A DNA stretch of 64,000 nt, taken from NCBI RefSeq assembly GCF_001898315.1, contig NZ_MKTQ01000011.1, forward strand, positions 62,001 through 126,000, in the 5' to 3' direction. Each line of letters begins with the position of its first letter. Within the stretch, counting starts at the first letter, position 1. The position numbers and the translations under genes were made by a program. This document shows positions 35,008-45,350 of this stretch, in pieces. This DNA is from Microbacterium sp. 70-16 (GTDB taxonomy: Bacteria; Actinomycetota; Actinomycetes; Actinomycetales; Microbacteriaceae). Below the pieces are notes generated by a model that was given only the letters and a program-made list of their open reading frames with translations, searched no databases and had not been told where the DNA came from.

Positions 35008-35705
35008 CCGACCTCGCTTCGCGGCTCGCCGAAGTGGACGCGCGCATCGCCGATGCCGCCCACTCGGCGGGTCGCGACCCGTCGGACCTGACCCGCATCG
35101 TGGTCACGAAGTTCCACCCCGCGCAGCTCGTTACCGACCTCGCGGCACTCGGGGTGCGCGACGTCGGCGAGAACCGGCAGCAGGAGCTGACCGCGAAGCG
35201 GGAGGCCCTTCGACAGGCTCAGGTGCCAGGGCTGGACGGCGTGCGCTGGCACTTCATCGGCCAACTGCAGACGAAGAAGGCGCGGGCGGTGCGCGCGGCA
35301 TCCGACGTCGTGCACTCCGTCGATCGCGACCGCCTCGCCGACGCGCTGCACGCCGCCGACCCCGGGGGAGACCCACTGGACGTCTTCGTCCAGGTCAACC
35401 TGACCGAAGACCCCGCACGCGGCGGCGCGGCGCCAGACGAGGTCGAACGCCTCGCCGAGCACATCGCGCAGGCGTGCCCGTCGCTGCGGGTGCGCGGCGT
35501 CATGGCGGTCGCGCCCCTGACAGATGCCCCCGCCGCCGCCTTCGAGCGGCTGGCGAGATCTGCCGCCGCGGTGCGGCGCGTCGTACCGGATGCCACCTGG
35601 ATGTCGGCCGGAATGTCCGGCGACTTCGCCGAGGCGATCGCCGCCGGCGCGACACACCTGCGGATCGGCACGGCAATAACGGGCCCGCGGCCCGAGCACG
35701 GTTAA
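35004..35705 (+). CDS. YggS-family PLP homeostasis protein, with captured repeat
   Basis: 233 residues from GTG 35004 (overlapping the ftsZ stop). PLP-binding alanine-racemase-like barrel without racemase activity: [32 protein letters not shown] (PLP lysine in VTK), [38 protein letters not shown]. It buffers vitamin B6 and commonly lies between ftsZ and sepF. Residues 67-78 ([12 protein letters not shown]) are encoded by a copy of a dispersed intergenic repeat (35204-35229) and replace the usual short loop before WHFIG. Confidence 0.92.
   Translation: MTDLASRLAEVDARIADAAHSAGRDPSDLTRIVVTKFHPAQLVTDLAALGVRDVGENRQQELTAKREALRQAQVPGLDGVRWHFIGQLQTKKARAVRAASDVVHSVDRDRLADALHAADPGGDPLDVFVQVNLTEDPARGGAAPDEVERLAEHIAQACPSLRVRGVMAVAPLTDAPAAAFERLARSAAAVRRVVPDATWMSAGMSGDFAEAIAAGATHLRIGTAITGPRPEHG
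35204..35229 (+). repeat. Dispersed repeat inside yggS
   Basis: CCCTTCGACAGGCTCAGG core, 26 bp in all. The same 26-bp stretch with three changes is intergenic at 1211-1236. It is read in frame as ALRQAQVPG within yggS. Confidence 0.75.
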
Positions 35706-35736
35706 CCTCGACACAGACGAGCAAACGGAGGATGCG

Positions 35737-36204
35737 ATGTCGAACCCGCTCAAGAAGACCATGGTGTACCTGGGCCTCGCCGATGAGGAAGAAACCTACG
35801 ACGAGCCCGTCGCCGAGACCCCTGCCCGCCGCGAGCGCACGGCGGAGCGCACGATCGAGAAGGCCGCTCCTGTGACGCCACTGCACCGCCCCGCCGTCGT
35901 GCGTCAGCCGACCGCCGGCACCGTCAGCGAGATCCTCACCGTGCACCCCAAGCAGTACCGGGATGCCCAGCTGATCGCGGAGAACTTCCGTGACGGCATC
36001 CCCGTCATCATCAACCTGTCGCAGATGAGCGACGCCGACGCGCGACGTCTCATCGACTTCGCGAGCGGTCTGTCGCTGGGTCTCTACGGACGCATCGAGC
36101 GGGTCACCAGCAAGGTGTTCCTCCTCTCGCCCGAGAACGTCGCGATCTCGGGCGACGGCACCCTTGCGCCGGCTGACCCCGAGGCGGCAGCCTTCACGCA
36201 GTAG
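35737..36204 (+). CDS. sepF: Cell division protein SepF
   Basis: 155 residues. N-terminal membrane-targeting amphipathic stretch ([19 protein letters not shown]), Arg/Glu/Pro linker, then the SepF core ([70 protein letters not shown]). It anchors FtsZ to the membrane; essential in actinobacteria, which lack FtsA. GGAGGATGCG precedes ATG 35737. Confidence 0.97.
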   Translation: MSNPLKKTMVYLGLADEEETYDEPVAETPARRERTAERTIEKAAPVTPLHRPAVVRQPTAGTVSEILTVHPKQYRDAQLIAENFRDGIPVIINLSQMSDADARRLIDFASGLSLGLYGRIERVTSKVFLLSPENVAISGDGTLAPADPEAAAFTQ

Positions 36205-36206
36205 TC

Positions 36207-36509
36207 GTGGAGATCGTCCGCCTGACGGCATCCATCGTCAACACACTGCTGCTCATCTACCTGCTGGTGCTCCTCGCGCGCCTCGTGCTGGAGTACATTC
36301 CGCTGTTCAACCGTGAATGGCGTCCGCGCGGGTTCGGCCTGGTCTTCGCCGAGTCGGTCTTCACAGTCACGGATCCTCCGCTGCGACTGTTCCGACGGAT
36401 GCTGCCGCCGTTGCGCATCGGGCCTGTCGCGATCGATCTCGGCTTCCCGCTGACGATGTTGGCGCTGTTCGTCCTTCTGGCCATCACGAGCGCCATCGCG
36501 CGCGTGTGA
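36207..36509 (+). CDS. YggT-family membrane protein
   Basis: 100 residues from GTG 36207, 3 nt after sepF. Two TM segments (about 6-28 and 78-97) joined by a loop with EYIPLFNREWRPRGFGLVFAESVFTVTDPPLRLFRRMLPP, the conserved YggT signature. Usually found between sepF and divIVA; role uncertain, possibly in division or osmotic response. Confidence 0.9.
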   Translation: MEIVRLTASIVNTLLLIYLLVLLARLVLEYIPLFNREWRPRGFGLVFAESVFTVTDPPLRLFRRMLPPLRIGPVAIDLGFPLTMLALFVLLAITSAIARV

Positions 36510-36620
36510 CGCCCATCTCGCACCCCCCGGGGTGTGCAGACTATGCTGTCTCAATACGGTCCGCCGCCAGCGGGCCCCCCGAAATCGGCCCGCGTCGTGA
36601 GCCCCGAAAGAGGAAACACC

Positions 36621-37244
36621 ATGGCTTTGACCCCCGAAGACGTCGTCACCAAGCAGTTCCAGCACGTGCGATTCAAGGAGGGCTTCGACCCGGACGAGGT
36701 CGATGACTTCCTCGACGAGATCGTCGTCGAGTGGCGCAAGACGATCGCCGAGAACGAGGAACTGAAGGCCCGCGTCGCCGAGCTCGAGGCCGGCGCCGCC
36801 GCCGCGCCTGTTGCCGCCGCAGCCCCCGTCGAGGCCGCCCCGGTCGTCGAGGCCGAGCCTGAGCCCGAGCCTGTCGTCGAAGAGGTGCCCGCGCCTGCGC
36901 CCGCACCGGTCGCCGCCCCCGCCGCCACCGGCGGTGCCGCTGCTTCGGCCGGCATCATCGAGCTGGCCCAGCGCCTGCACGACGAGCACGTCGCCGAGGG
37001 TGTCGCGCAGCGCGACAAGCTCGTGTCCGAGGCTCAGGCGCAGGCTGCGTCGATCCTCGCCGAGGCCGAGGCCAAGAGCCGCGACGAGATCGCGCGCCTC
37101 GACGCCGAGCGCTCGACCCTCGAGGGCCGCATCAGCGAACTGCGTCAGTTCGAGCGTGACTACCGCTCGCAGCTGCGCGGCTTCATCGAAGAGAAGCTCC
37201 GCGACCTCGACGTCGCCGGCGCCGCCCCCGTCTCGGCCTCCTGA
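36621..37244 (+). CDS. divIVA: Polar growth protein DivIVA (Wag31)
   Basis: 207 residues from ATG 36621 (AAAGAGGAAACACC upstream). N-terminal membrane-binding domain MALTPEDVVTKQFQHVRFKEGFDPDEVDDFLDEIVVEW, first coiled coil, a long Ala/Pro/Glu-rich linker (about 57-108), and a second coiled coil (about 110-200). Marks poles and directs tip growth. The linker is of Wag31 type; in mycobacteria Wag31 is a Ser/Thr kinase substrate. Confidence 0.96.
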   Translation: MALTPEDVVTKQFQHVRFKEGFDPDEVDDFLDEIVVEWRKTIAENEELKARVAELEAGAAAAPVAAAAPVEAAPVVEAEPEPEPVVEEVPAPAPAPVAAPAATGGAAASAGIIELAQRLHDEHVAEGVAQRDKLVSEAQAQAASILAEAEAKSRDEIARLDAERSTLEGRISELRQFERDYRSQLRGFIEEKLRDLDVAGAAPVSAS

Positions 37245-37252
37245 GCGAGCCG

Positions 37253-37882
37253 GTGGAGGGCCGCACACGACTGCGTCCTGCGACGGCCAGCATCCTCATC
37301 GCGATTCTCGCGGTGCTGGTGCTGGCCGTCGACCAGTTCACGAAGCATCTCGCGCTGGAGAACCTGCCGTACCAGGAACCGGTGCGGGTATGGGGTGACT
37401 TCCTGCAGTTCTACTTGACGCGCAACCCTGGCGCGGCGTTCTCGTTCGGCGAGGGCGTCACGTGGGTGTTCACGATCATCCTCGCCGCCGCGGCGGTGTT
37501 CATCGTCGTCCTCGCGATCACGCGCGTGCGCTCGCGCCGCTGGGCGATCGTCCTGGGGCTGCTGCTGGGTGGCATCCTCGGCAACCTCACTGACCGTCTG
37601 ATCCGTGACCCCGGCTTCCTCGTCGGGCACGTCGTCGACTTCATCAACACGCCGTGGATGTGGCTGGGCATGAACCCCGCCATCTACAACGTCGCCGACA
37701 TGTTCATCGTCACGATGATGATCGGAGTTGCGCTGCTCGTCTTCATCGGCCTGCGGCTCGACGGCACGCGTGAGCGCGGCGGGGTCACCGCGGCAGCCGA
37801 CGAGCCGACCGGAGATGCGGCGGGTGACACGCCCGAGCAGGATGCCTCGGGAGACGACACCACGCCCGCGCACGAAGACTGA
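37253..37882 (+). CDS. lspA: Lipoprotein signal peptidase
   Basis: 209 residues from GTG 37253. Four TM helices; catalytic aspartates Asp114 in GNLTDRL and Asp149 in YNVADMF, plus [14 protein letters not shown]. Cleaves diacylated prolipoproteins such as CtaC, encoded in this window with a lipobox. The C-terminal acidic tail (about 180-209) is extra. Its stop overlaps the rluD ATG (TGATG). Confidence 0.96.
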   Translation: MEGRTRLRPATASILIAILAVLVLAVDQFTKHLALENLPYQEPVRVWGDFLQFYLTRNPGAAFSFGEGVTWVFTIILAAAAVFIVVLAITRVRSRRWAIVLGLLLGGILGNLTDRLIRDPGFLVGHVVDFINTPWMWLGMNPAIYNVADMFIVTMMIGVALLVFIGLRLDGTRERGGVTAAADEPTGDAAGDTPEQDASGDDTTPAHED

Positions 37883-38799
37883 TGCCGTCTCGCACTCTTC
37901 CGATTCCCGACGGCCTGGACGGCGCCCGCGTGGACGCCGCCCTCGCCAAGATGCTCGGCTTCTCGCGGACCTTCGCCGCTGAGGTCGCCGAAGCGGGCGG
38001 CGTCCGCATGGACGGTCGCGCGCTCGGAAAGTCCGATCGGCTGCACGCGGGCGGCTGGCTCGAGGTCGAGTGGGAAGACCGGCGAGAGCCGGAGATCATC
38101 GCGATCGCCGTGCCGGAGCTCGGCATCGTCTACGACGACGAAGACATCGTGGTCGTCGACAAGCCGGCCGGCGTCGCCGCGCATCCGTCGGTCGGGTGGG
38201 AAGGCCCGACGGTCGTCGGCGCCCTGCTGGCGGCCGGCGTCCGCGTCGCGACCAGCGGCGCGGCAGAGCGCCAGGGCGTCGTGCACCGACTCGACGTCGG
38301 CACGAGCGGCCTCATGGTCGTCGCCAAGACCGAGCGTGCCTACACGGCGCTCAAGCGCGCGTTCAAGGAGCGCGAGGTCGAGAAGATCTACCACGCCGTC
38401 GTGCAGGGCCACCCCGACCCGCTCGCCGGGACGATCGACGCCCCGATCGGGCGGCATCCGTCGCATTCGTGGAAGTTCGCCGTCACCCCCGACGGCAAGG
38501 ACTCGGTCACGCATTACGAGACGCTCGAGGCATTCCCCTCGGCATCCCTACTCGAGATCCACCTCGAGACGGGCCGCACGCACCAGATCCGTGTGCACAT
38601 GGCCGCGCACCGGCACCCGTGCGTCGGCGATCCGCTGTACGGCGCCGACCCGACGCTGTCGGCGCGACTTGGCCTGACGCGGCAGTGGCTGCACGCGCGC
38701 GAGCTGTCGTTCGCACACCCCGTCACGACCGACTGGGTGACCTTCACGAGCACCTACCCGGTCGACCTGCAGCACGCCCTCGACGTGCTCGGCGGCTGA
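37882..38799 (+). CDS. RluD-family 23S rRNA pseudouridine synthase
   Basis: 305 residues. N-terminal S4 RNA-binding domain ([36 protein letters not shown]), then [13 protein letters not shown] and catalytic [29 protein letters not shown] (Asp in RLD), later [25 protein letters not shown]. Modifies uridines of 23S rRNA. Adjacent and coupled to lspA, a common pairing. Confidence 0.95.
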   Translation: MPSRTLPIPDGLDGARVDAALAKMLGFSRTFAAEVAEAGGVRMDGRALGKSDRLHAGGWLEVEWEDRREPEIIAIAVPELGIVYDDEDIVVVDKPAGVAAHPSVGWEGPTVVGALLAAGVRVATSGAAERQGVVHRLDVGTSGLMVVAKTERAYTALKRAFKEREVEKIYHAVVQGHPDPLAGTIDAPIGRHPSHSWKFAVTPDGKDSVTHYETLEAFPSASLLEIHLETGRTHQIRVHMAAHRHPCVGDPLYGADPTLSARLGLTRQWLHARELSFAHPVTTDWVTFTSTYPVDLQHALDVLGG

Positions 38800-38820
38800 C
38801 CCCCGCCGCGCGCGCCCGCA

Positions 38821-38900
38821 CGAACTGCAAGGCCGCGCGCGCGACACGCCGGTGGCCGGGCGCCCGGCGCGGCGTGTCGGCCACAATCCCTTGCAGTTCG
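38821..38900. repeat. Nested 80-bp palindrome between rluD and acyl-CoA ligase gene
   Basis: Outer arms CGAACTGCAAGG (38821-38832) and CCTTGCAGTTCG (38889-38900) are exactly complementary. Inside, CGACACGCC (38842-38850) pairs with GGCGTGTCG (38871-38879), and GCCGGGC/GCCCGGC is at the tip. No T-run and no coding signal. It could be a terminator, an mRNA-stabilising element or a mobile palindrome. Confidence 0.85.
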
Positions 38901-38971
38901 GTCGGCGCCGCGCGCGAAACCATGCTGGCGCCCCGCGCGAACGCATGCCGTGCGGCGTACGCGCGGATGCC

Positions 38972-38977
38972 TAGCCT
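38972..38977 (+). promoter_or_regulatory. -10 box for the acyl-CoA ligase gene, leaderless layout
   Basis: TAGCCT, six bases (GAGGGG), ATG 38984. Confidence 0.6.
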
Positions 38978-38983
38978 GAGGGG

Positions 38984-40689
<1,706 letters not shown>

Positions 40690-40693
<4 letters not shown>

Positions 40694-41139
40694 CCGACTT
40701 TCCCGCGCTGCTGCGCAGGCGCCTCGCCGCCTCGAGCGGGCTGTATCGCGACTTCGCCGCACAGCTCACGCCCGAGCTTCTGGCGGCACGTCTGCCCGGA
40801 GTGCGCTCCGCGCCGGTGTGGAACCAGCTCTGGTGCGTCATCGCCGCCCGTGAGAGCTATGAGCGGTGGGCGCGCGCGGGCGCGTGGCAGGGCTTCGAGT
40901 GCACGCTGACCGAGACCGGTGACCCCGGTGCCGTCCACGCGGCGCTGGAGAGCTCAGGCGAAGCGATGGATGCCTGGGTCGCCGGGCTCGACGCCGAAGA
41001 CGAGGCGAGCTGGGCGATCGCGCTGCACCTGCTTGAGCACGAGACGCAGCACCACGGTCAGCTCATCCGCTACCTGTACGGCGTGCCGATCACCCTGCCG
41101 CGCTCGTGGATCGAGGCATACGCGCTCGACGAGGTCTGA
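40690..41139 (+). CDS. DinB-superfamily protein
   Basis: 149 residues, four-helix-bundle build. Possible metal-ligand histidines are HLLEHETQHHGQLIRYLYG near residues 112-130; the first expected His is replaced by the region WNQLWCVIAARESYERW, so the metal site may be incomplete. Family members include thiol-S-transferase-like enzymes. The stop codon is 2 nt from the converging Nudix stop. Confidence 0.75.
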
Positions 41140-41145
41140 GCTCAG
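41136..41145. other. Palindrome CTGAGCTCAG joining two stop codons
   Basis: A perfect 10-bp palindrome containing TGA of the dinB-like gene (41137-41139) and TCA of the Nudix gene (41142-41144). Only two bases separate the converging genes, so transcripts must overlap. Confidence 0.7.
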
Positions 41146-41615
41146 CGCCCACCCTGGAAGACGGCCGGGTCGTCTTCGGCGAGTGCCAGCGCGATCTTGC
41201 GGACGTGGAACTGGTCGACCTCGACGAGCTCGCCCAGACCATACCAGCCGACTTCGGTCAGCTCACCGTCGGCGGGGTGGGGATCGCCCGACACCCACTC
41301 GCACCGGAACACGAGGTCGAGATAGTCGGCCTGATCGCCGTTCGCGTACGTGATGCGGGGGATCTGCTGCACGAGCGCGAGGCGGGTGGCCTTCACGACG
41401 ACGCCCGCCTCTTCGAGGCATTCGCGCACGGCGGCATCCGCCGGTTCCTCACCCGGATCGACGACGCCCGACACGCTCTGCCACGCGCCGGTGTCGGCGC
41501 GCTTGCCGAGCAGCACCTTCTCGTCCTTGAAGACGATCGCGGTGACGCCGACCAGCGGCAGGGGAGCCGTGCCGATCTTCTCGCGCAGAGACAGGATGAA
41601 CTCGGGGGTGGCCAT
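41142..41615 (-). CDS. Nudix hydrolase
   Basis: 157 residues from ATG 41615. Full Nudix box GVVDPGEEPADAAVRECLEEAGV (50-72; GX5EX7REUXEEXGU satisfied). Core KVLLGKRADTGAWQSVSG resembles the ADP-ribose/NTP house-cleaning group. The substrate cannot be assigned. Confidence 0.88.
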   Translation of the reverse strand: MATPEFILSLREKIGTAPLPLVGVTAIVFKDEKVLLGKRADTGAWQSVSGVVDPGEEPADAAVRECLEEAGVVVKATRLALVQQIPRITYANGDQADYLDLVFRCEWVSGDPHPADGELTEVGWYGLGELVEVDQFHVRKIALALAEDDPAVFQGGR

Positions 41616-41621
41616 CCTCCC

Positions 41622-41627
41622 AGCGTA
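41622..41627 (-). promoter_or_regulatory. -10 box for the Nudix gene
   Basis: TACGCT on the minus strand, six bases (GGGAGG), ATG 41615. The GGAGG touches the start codon and so cannot act as a normal Shine-Dalgarno. Confidence 0.5.
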
Positions 41628-41726
41628 GAGCGCGCCAGAGGGCACGCGGGGGCTGACCTTCAAGTGGAGGGTGAGACGACGTTCCGCGACCCGCGCCGCG
41701 CGACCCGCAACGTCGGAGGCTCTTCG

Positions 41727-41732
41727 TAGACT
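41727..41732 (+). promoter_or_regulatory. -10 box for dnaE, leaderless layout
   Basis: TAGACT, six bases, GTG 41739; no Shine-Dalgarno. Confidence 0.6.
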
Positions 41733-41738
41733 CGATGG

Positions 41739-44700
41739 GTGGCATCCGACTCCTTCGTTCATCTGCACGTGCACAGTGAGTACTCGATGCTGGACGGTGC
41801 CGCCAAGATCGCGGCGATGACCCAGGCGGCCGCCGAGTACGACATGCCGGCGATCGCCGTCACCGACCACGGCAACACGTTCGCCGCGTTCGAGTTCTAC
41901 AACGCGGCCCGTAACGCCGGGGTCAAGCCGATCATTGGCCTTGAGGCCTACGTCACACCGGGCACGCACCGCAGCGACAAGTCGCGCGTGCAGTGGGGGT
42001 CTCCCGACCAGAAGAGCGACGACGTCTCGGGTTCGGGCGCGTACACCCACATGACACTGTGGAGCCAGAGCACGCAGGGCATGCACAACCTGTTCCGGCT
42101 GAGCTCGCTGTCGAGCATGGAGGGCTACTACTTCAAGCCCCGCATGGACCGCGAGCTGCTGCAGACCTACGGCAAAGGACTGATCGCGACCACCGGATGC
42201 CCCTCGGGTGAGGTCCAGACGCGCCTGCGCCTGGGGCAGTACGACGCCGCGCGCGCGGCGGCCGCCGAGTTCCAGGACATCTTCGGCAAAGAGAACTACT
42301 TCGCCGAGATCATGGACCACGGCCTCTCCATCGAGCGCCGCGTCATGACCGACCTGCTGCGGCTCGCGAAAGACCTGGGCATCCCGCTCGTCGCCACCAA
42401 CGACTCGCACTACACGCACCAGCACGAGGCCGATGCGCACGAAGCGCTCCTGTGCGTGCAGTCCGGGTCGACGCTCGACGACCCCAACCGGTTCAAGTTC
42501 GACGGCGACGGCTACTACATCAAGACCGCCGGCGAGATGCGGCAGATGTTCCGCGACCACCCCGAGGCGTGCGACAACACCCTGCTGATCGCCGAGCGGT
42601 GCGAGGTCGAGTTCAACACCTCGGCCAACTACATGCCGCGCTTCCCCGTGCCCGACGGCGAGACCGAAGACAGCTGGCTCATCAAAGAAGTCGAGAAGGG
42701 CCTCCACTACCGGTACCCCGGCGGCATCTCCGACAAGGTGCGCAAGCAGGCCGAGTACGAGACCGGCATCATCCTGCAGATGGGGTTCCCGGGCTACTTC
42801 CTCGTCGTCGCCGACTTCATCAACTGGGCCAAGGACAACGGCATCCGCGTCGGTCCCGGTCGTGGCTCGGGTGCAGGATCCATGGTCGCGTACGCGATGA
42901 AGATCACCGACCTCGACCCGCTCGAGCACGGCCTCATCTTCGAGCGCTTCCTCAACCCCGACCGCGTCTCGATGCCCGACTTCGACGTCGACTTCGACGA
43001 CCGGCGCCGCGGCGAGGTGATCGAGTACGTCACCGAGAAGTACGGCTCCGAACGCGTCGCGCAGATCGTCACGTACGGCACGATCAAGTCGAAGCAGGCT
43101 CTGAAGGATGCCGGTCGCGTGCTCGGCTTCCCGTTCAGCATGGGCGAGAAGCTCACCAAGGCCATGCCGCCCGCCGTCATGGGCAAGGACATGGAGCTCG
43201 GCGGCATGTTCGACCCCGAGCACAAGCGCTACAAGGAAGCCAGTGAGTTCCGCGCGCTCATCGAGACCGACCCCGAGGCCAAGACCGTCTTCGACCGCGC
43301 GCTGGGCCTGGAGGGCCTCAAGCGCCAGTGGGGTGTGCACGCCGCCGGCGTCATCATGTCGAGCGAACCGCTGCTGGACATCATCCCGATCATGCGCCGC
43401 GAGCAGGACGGCCAGATCGTCACGCAGTTCGACTACCCGTCGTGCGAGTCGCTCGGCCTCATCAAGATGGACTTCCTGGGGCTGCGCAACCTCACGATCA
43501 TCTCGGATGCCCTCGACAACATCCGCATGAACCGGGGTGAGGAGCTCGACCTCGAGCACCTCGCGCTCGACGACGCCGACGCGTACGACCTGCTGACCCG
43601 CGGCGACACGCTCGGCGTGTTCCAGCTCGACGGTGGCCCGATGCGGTCGCTGCTGCGCCTCATGAAGCCCGACAACTTCGAAGACGTCTCGGCCGTCATC
43701 GCGCTGTACCGACCCGGCCCGATGGGCGCGAACTCGCACACCAACTACGCGCTGCGCAAGAACGGCCTGCAGCCGGTCACCCCGATCCACCCCGAGCTCG
43801 AAGAGCCCCTGAAGGACATCCTCGACATCAGCTACGGCCTGATCATCTATCAAGAGCAGGTCATGGCGATCGCGCAGAAGGTCGCCGGGTTCTCGCTCGG
43901 TCAAGCAGACATCCTGCGCCGCGCGATGGGCAAGAAGAAGAAGTCCGAGCTCGACAAGCAGTACGAGGGCTTCCACGACGGCATGATCGAGCGCGGCTAC
44001 GGTGAGGGCGCGATCAAGGCACTGTGGGACATCCTGCTGCCGTTCTCGGACTACGCCTTCAACAAGGCGCACTCCGCCGCCTACGGCCTCGTCTCGTACT
44101 GGACGGCCTACCTCAAGGCCCACTATCCGGCCGAGTACATGGCGGCGCTGCTGACGAGCGTCGGCGACTCGAAGGACAAGATGGCGGTGTACCTCAACGA
44201 GTGCCGCCGCATGGGCATCCAGGTGCTGCCGCCCGACGTCGGCCAGTCGATCCGCTACTTCGCCGCCGTCGGCGAAGACATCCGCTTCGGCCTGGGCGCC
44301 GTGCGGAACGTCGGCGCCAACGTCGTCGACGGCATCATCGCCGCCCGCGCCGACGGTCCGTACACGACCTTCCACGACTTCCTGACCAAGGTGCCCGCGC
44401 ACGTCGCGAACAAGCGCACGATCGAGTCGCTCATCAAGGCCGGCGCGTTCGACTCGCTCGGGCCGACGCGGCGCGCGCTCATGGAGATCCACGAGGATGC
44501 CACCGAGCAGGCCGTCCTCGACAAGCGGCGCGAAGCCAACGGCGAGGTCGGCTTCGACTTCGACAGCCTGTGGGGCGACGACGAGCCGCAGCAGGTCACG
44601 AAGGTGCCCGAGCGACCGGAGTGGACCAAGAAGGACAAACTCGCCTTCGAGCGCGAGATGCTCGGCCTGTACGTGTCGGATCACCCGCTCGCGGGGCTCG

Positions 44701-45257
44701 AGATCCCGCTCGCGAAGCACGCGTCGACGTCGATCCACGACCTGCTCGCCGATGAAGACGTCTCCGACGGCGACATCGTGACCGTCGCGGGCCTGGTCAC
44801 GAGCGTGCAGCACCGGGTCGCGAAGCAGAGCGGCAACCCGTACGGCATGATCACCGTCGAGGACTTCGACGGCGAGGTGACCGTCATGTTCATGGGCAAG
44901 ACCTACACCGAGTTCTCCTCGATGCTGATGGCCGACTCGATCCTCGTCGTGCGCGGCCGGGTGTCGCGCCGTGACGACGGGCTCAACCTGCACGGGCAGT
45001 CGGCGTTCACTCCCGACCTCGGCAACCTCGAGGCATCCGGCCCGCTCATCCTGCTCATGCCCGAGCACCGCGCGACCGAGGTGACGGTGGGCGAACTGGC
45101 CCGCGTGTTCGAACGGCACCCCGGCGACACCGAGGTGACGCTGAAGCTGCACCGGGGGAGCACGGCGAAGGTGTTCGAGGTGCCCGCGCGCGTCGGCGTG
45201 TCGGTCGATCTGTACGGCGAGCTGAAGGGCCTGCTCGGCCCGCAGTGCCTGGGCTGA
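41739..45257 (+). CDS. dnaE: DNA polymerase III alpha subunit
   Basis: 1172 residues from GTG 41739. N-terminal PHP domain (FVHLHVHSEYSMLDGAAKI, AVTDHGN) with the proofreading-type metal motif intact, as in mycobacterial DnaE1. Polymerase core: VGPGRGSGAGSMVAYAM, catalytic MPDFDVDFDDRRR, then SYGLIIYQEQVMAIAQKVAGFS, and FNKAHSAAYGLVSYWTAYLKAHYP. C-terminal OB fold (DIVTVAGLVTSVQHRV). Replicative type (DnaE1) by length and PHP motifs. No intein. Confidence 0.97.
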   Translation: MASDSFVHLHVHSEYSMLDGAAKIAAMTQAAAEYDMPAIAVTDHGNTFAAFEFYNAARNAGVKPIIGLEAYVTPGTHRSDKSRVQWGSPDQKSDDVSGSGAYTHMTLWSQSTQGMHNLFRLSSLSSMEGYYFKPRMDRELLQTYGKGLIATTGCPSGEVQTRLRLGQYDAARAAAAEFQDIFGKENYFAEIMDHGLSIERRVMTDLLRLAKDLGIPLVATNDSHYTHQHEADAHEALLCVQSGSTLDDPNRFKFDGDGYYIKTAGEMRQMFRDHPEACDNTLLIAERCEVEFNTSANYMPRFPVPDGETEDSWLIKEVEKGLHYRYPGGISDKVRKQAEYETGIILQMGFPGYFLVVADFINWAKDNGIRVGPGRGSGAGSMVAYAMKITDLDPLEHGLIFERFLNPDRVSMPDFDVDFDDRRRGEVIEYVTEKYGSERVAQIVTYGTIKSKQALKDAGRVLGFPFSMGEKLTKAMPPAVMGKDMELGGMFDPEHKRYKEASEFRALIETDPEAKTVFDRALGLEGLKRQWGVHAAGVIMSSEPLLDIIPIMRREQDGQIVTQFDYPSCESLGLIKMDFLGLRNLTIISDALDNIRMNRGEELDLEHLALDDADAYDLLTRGDTLGVFQLDGGPMRSLLRLMKPDNFEDVSAVIALYRPGPMGANSHTNYALRKNGLQPVTPIHPELEEPLKDILDISYGLIIYQEQVMAIAQKVAGFSLGQADILRRAMGKKKKSELDKQYEGFHDGMIERGYGEGAIKALWDILLPFSDYAFNKAHSAAYGLVSYWTAYLKAHYPAEYMAALLTSVGDSKDKMAVYLNECRRMGIQVLPPDVGQSIRYFAAVGEDIRFGLGAVRNVGANVVDGIIAARADGPYTTFHDFLTKVPAHVANKRTIESLIKAGAFDSLGPTRRALMEIHEDATEQAVLDKRREANGEVGFDFDSLWGDDEPQQVTKVPERPEWTKKDKLAFEREMLGLYVSDHPLAGLEIPLAKHASTSIHDLLADEDVSDGDIVTVAGLVTSVQHRVAKQSGNPYGMITVEDFDGEVTVMFMGKTYTEFSSMLMADSILVVRGRVSRRDDGLNLHGQSAFTPDLGNLEASGPLILLMPEHRATEVTVGELARVFERHPGDTEVTLKLHRGSTAKVFEVPARVGVSVDLYGELKGLLGPQCLG

Positions 45258-45307
45258 GCCGCTCGCGCGCGCAGACCGATGCCATGAGCGCGCAAAGACT
45301 GTGCGGG

Positions 45308-45313
45308 TAGGAT
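45308..45313 (+). promoter_or_regulatory. -10 box for the membrane protein at 45351
   Basis: TAGGAT, then a leader of about 30 nt with GGAAGGATC before GTG 45351. Confidence 0.45.
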
Positions 45314-45350
45314 CTCACCCGCCGAAACCCGTCGTGGAAGGATCGATCAC

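Noticed and set aside
41142..45152. A 1336-codon minus-strand open frame opposite dnaE
   Set aside because: It is the antisense shadow of dnaE in high-GC DNA (Arg/His/Val/Asp-rich, no domain). Only its end, the Nudix gene at 41142-41615, is real.
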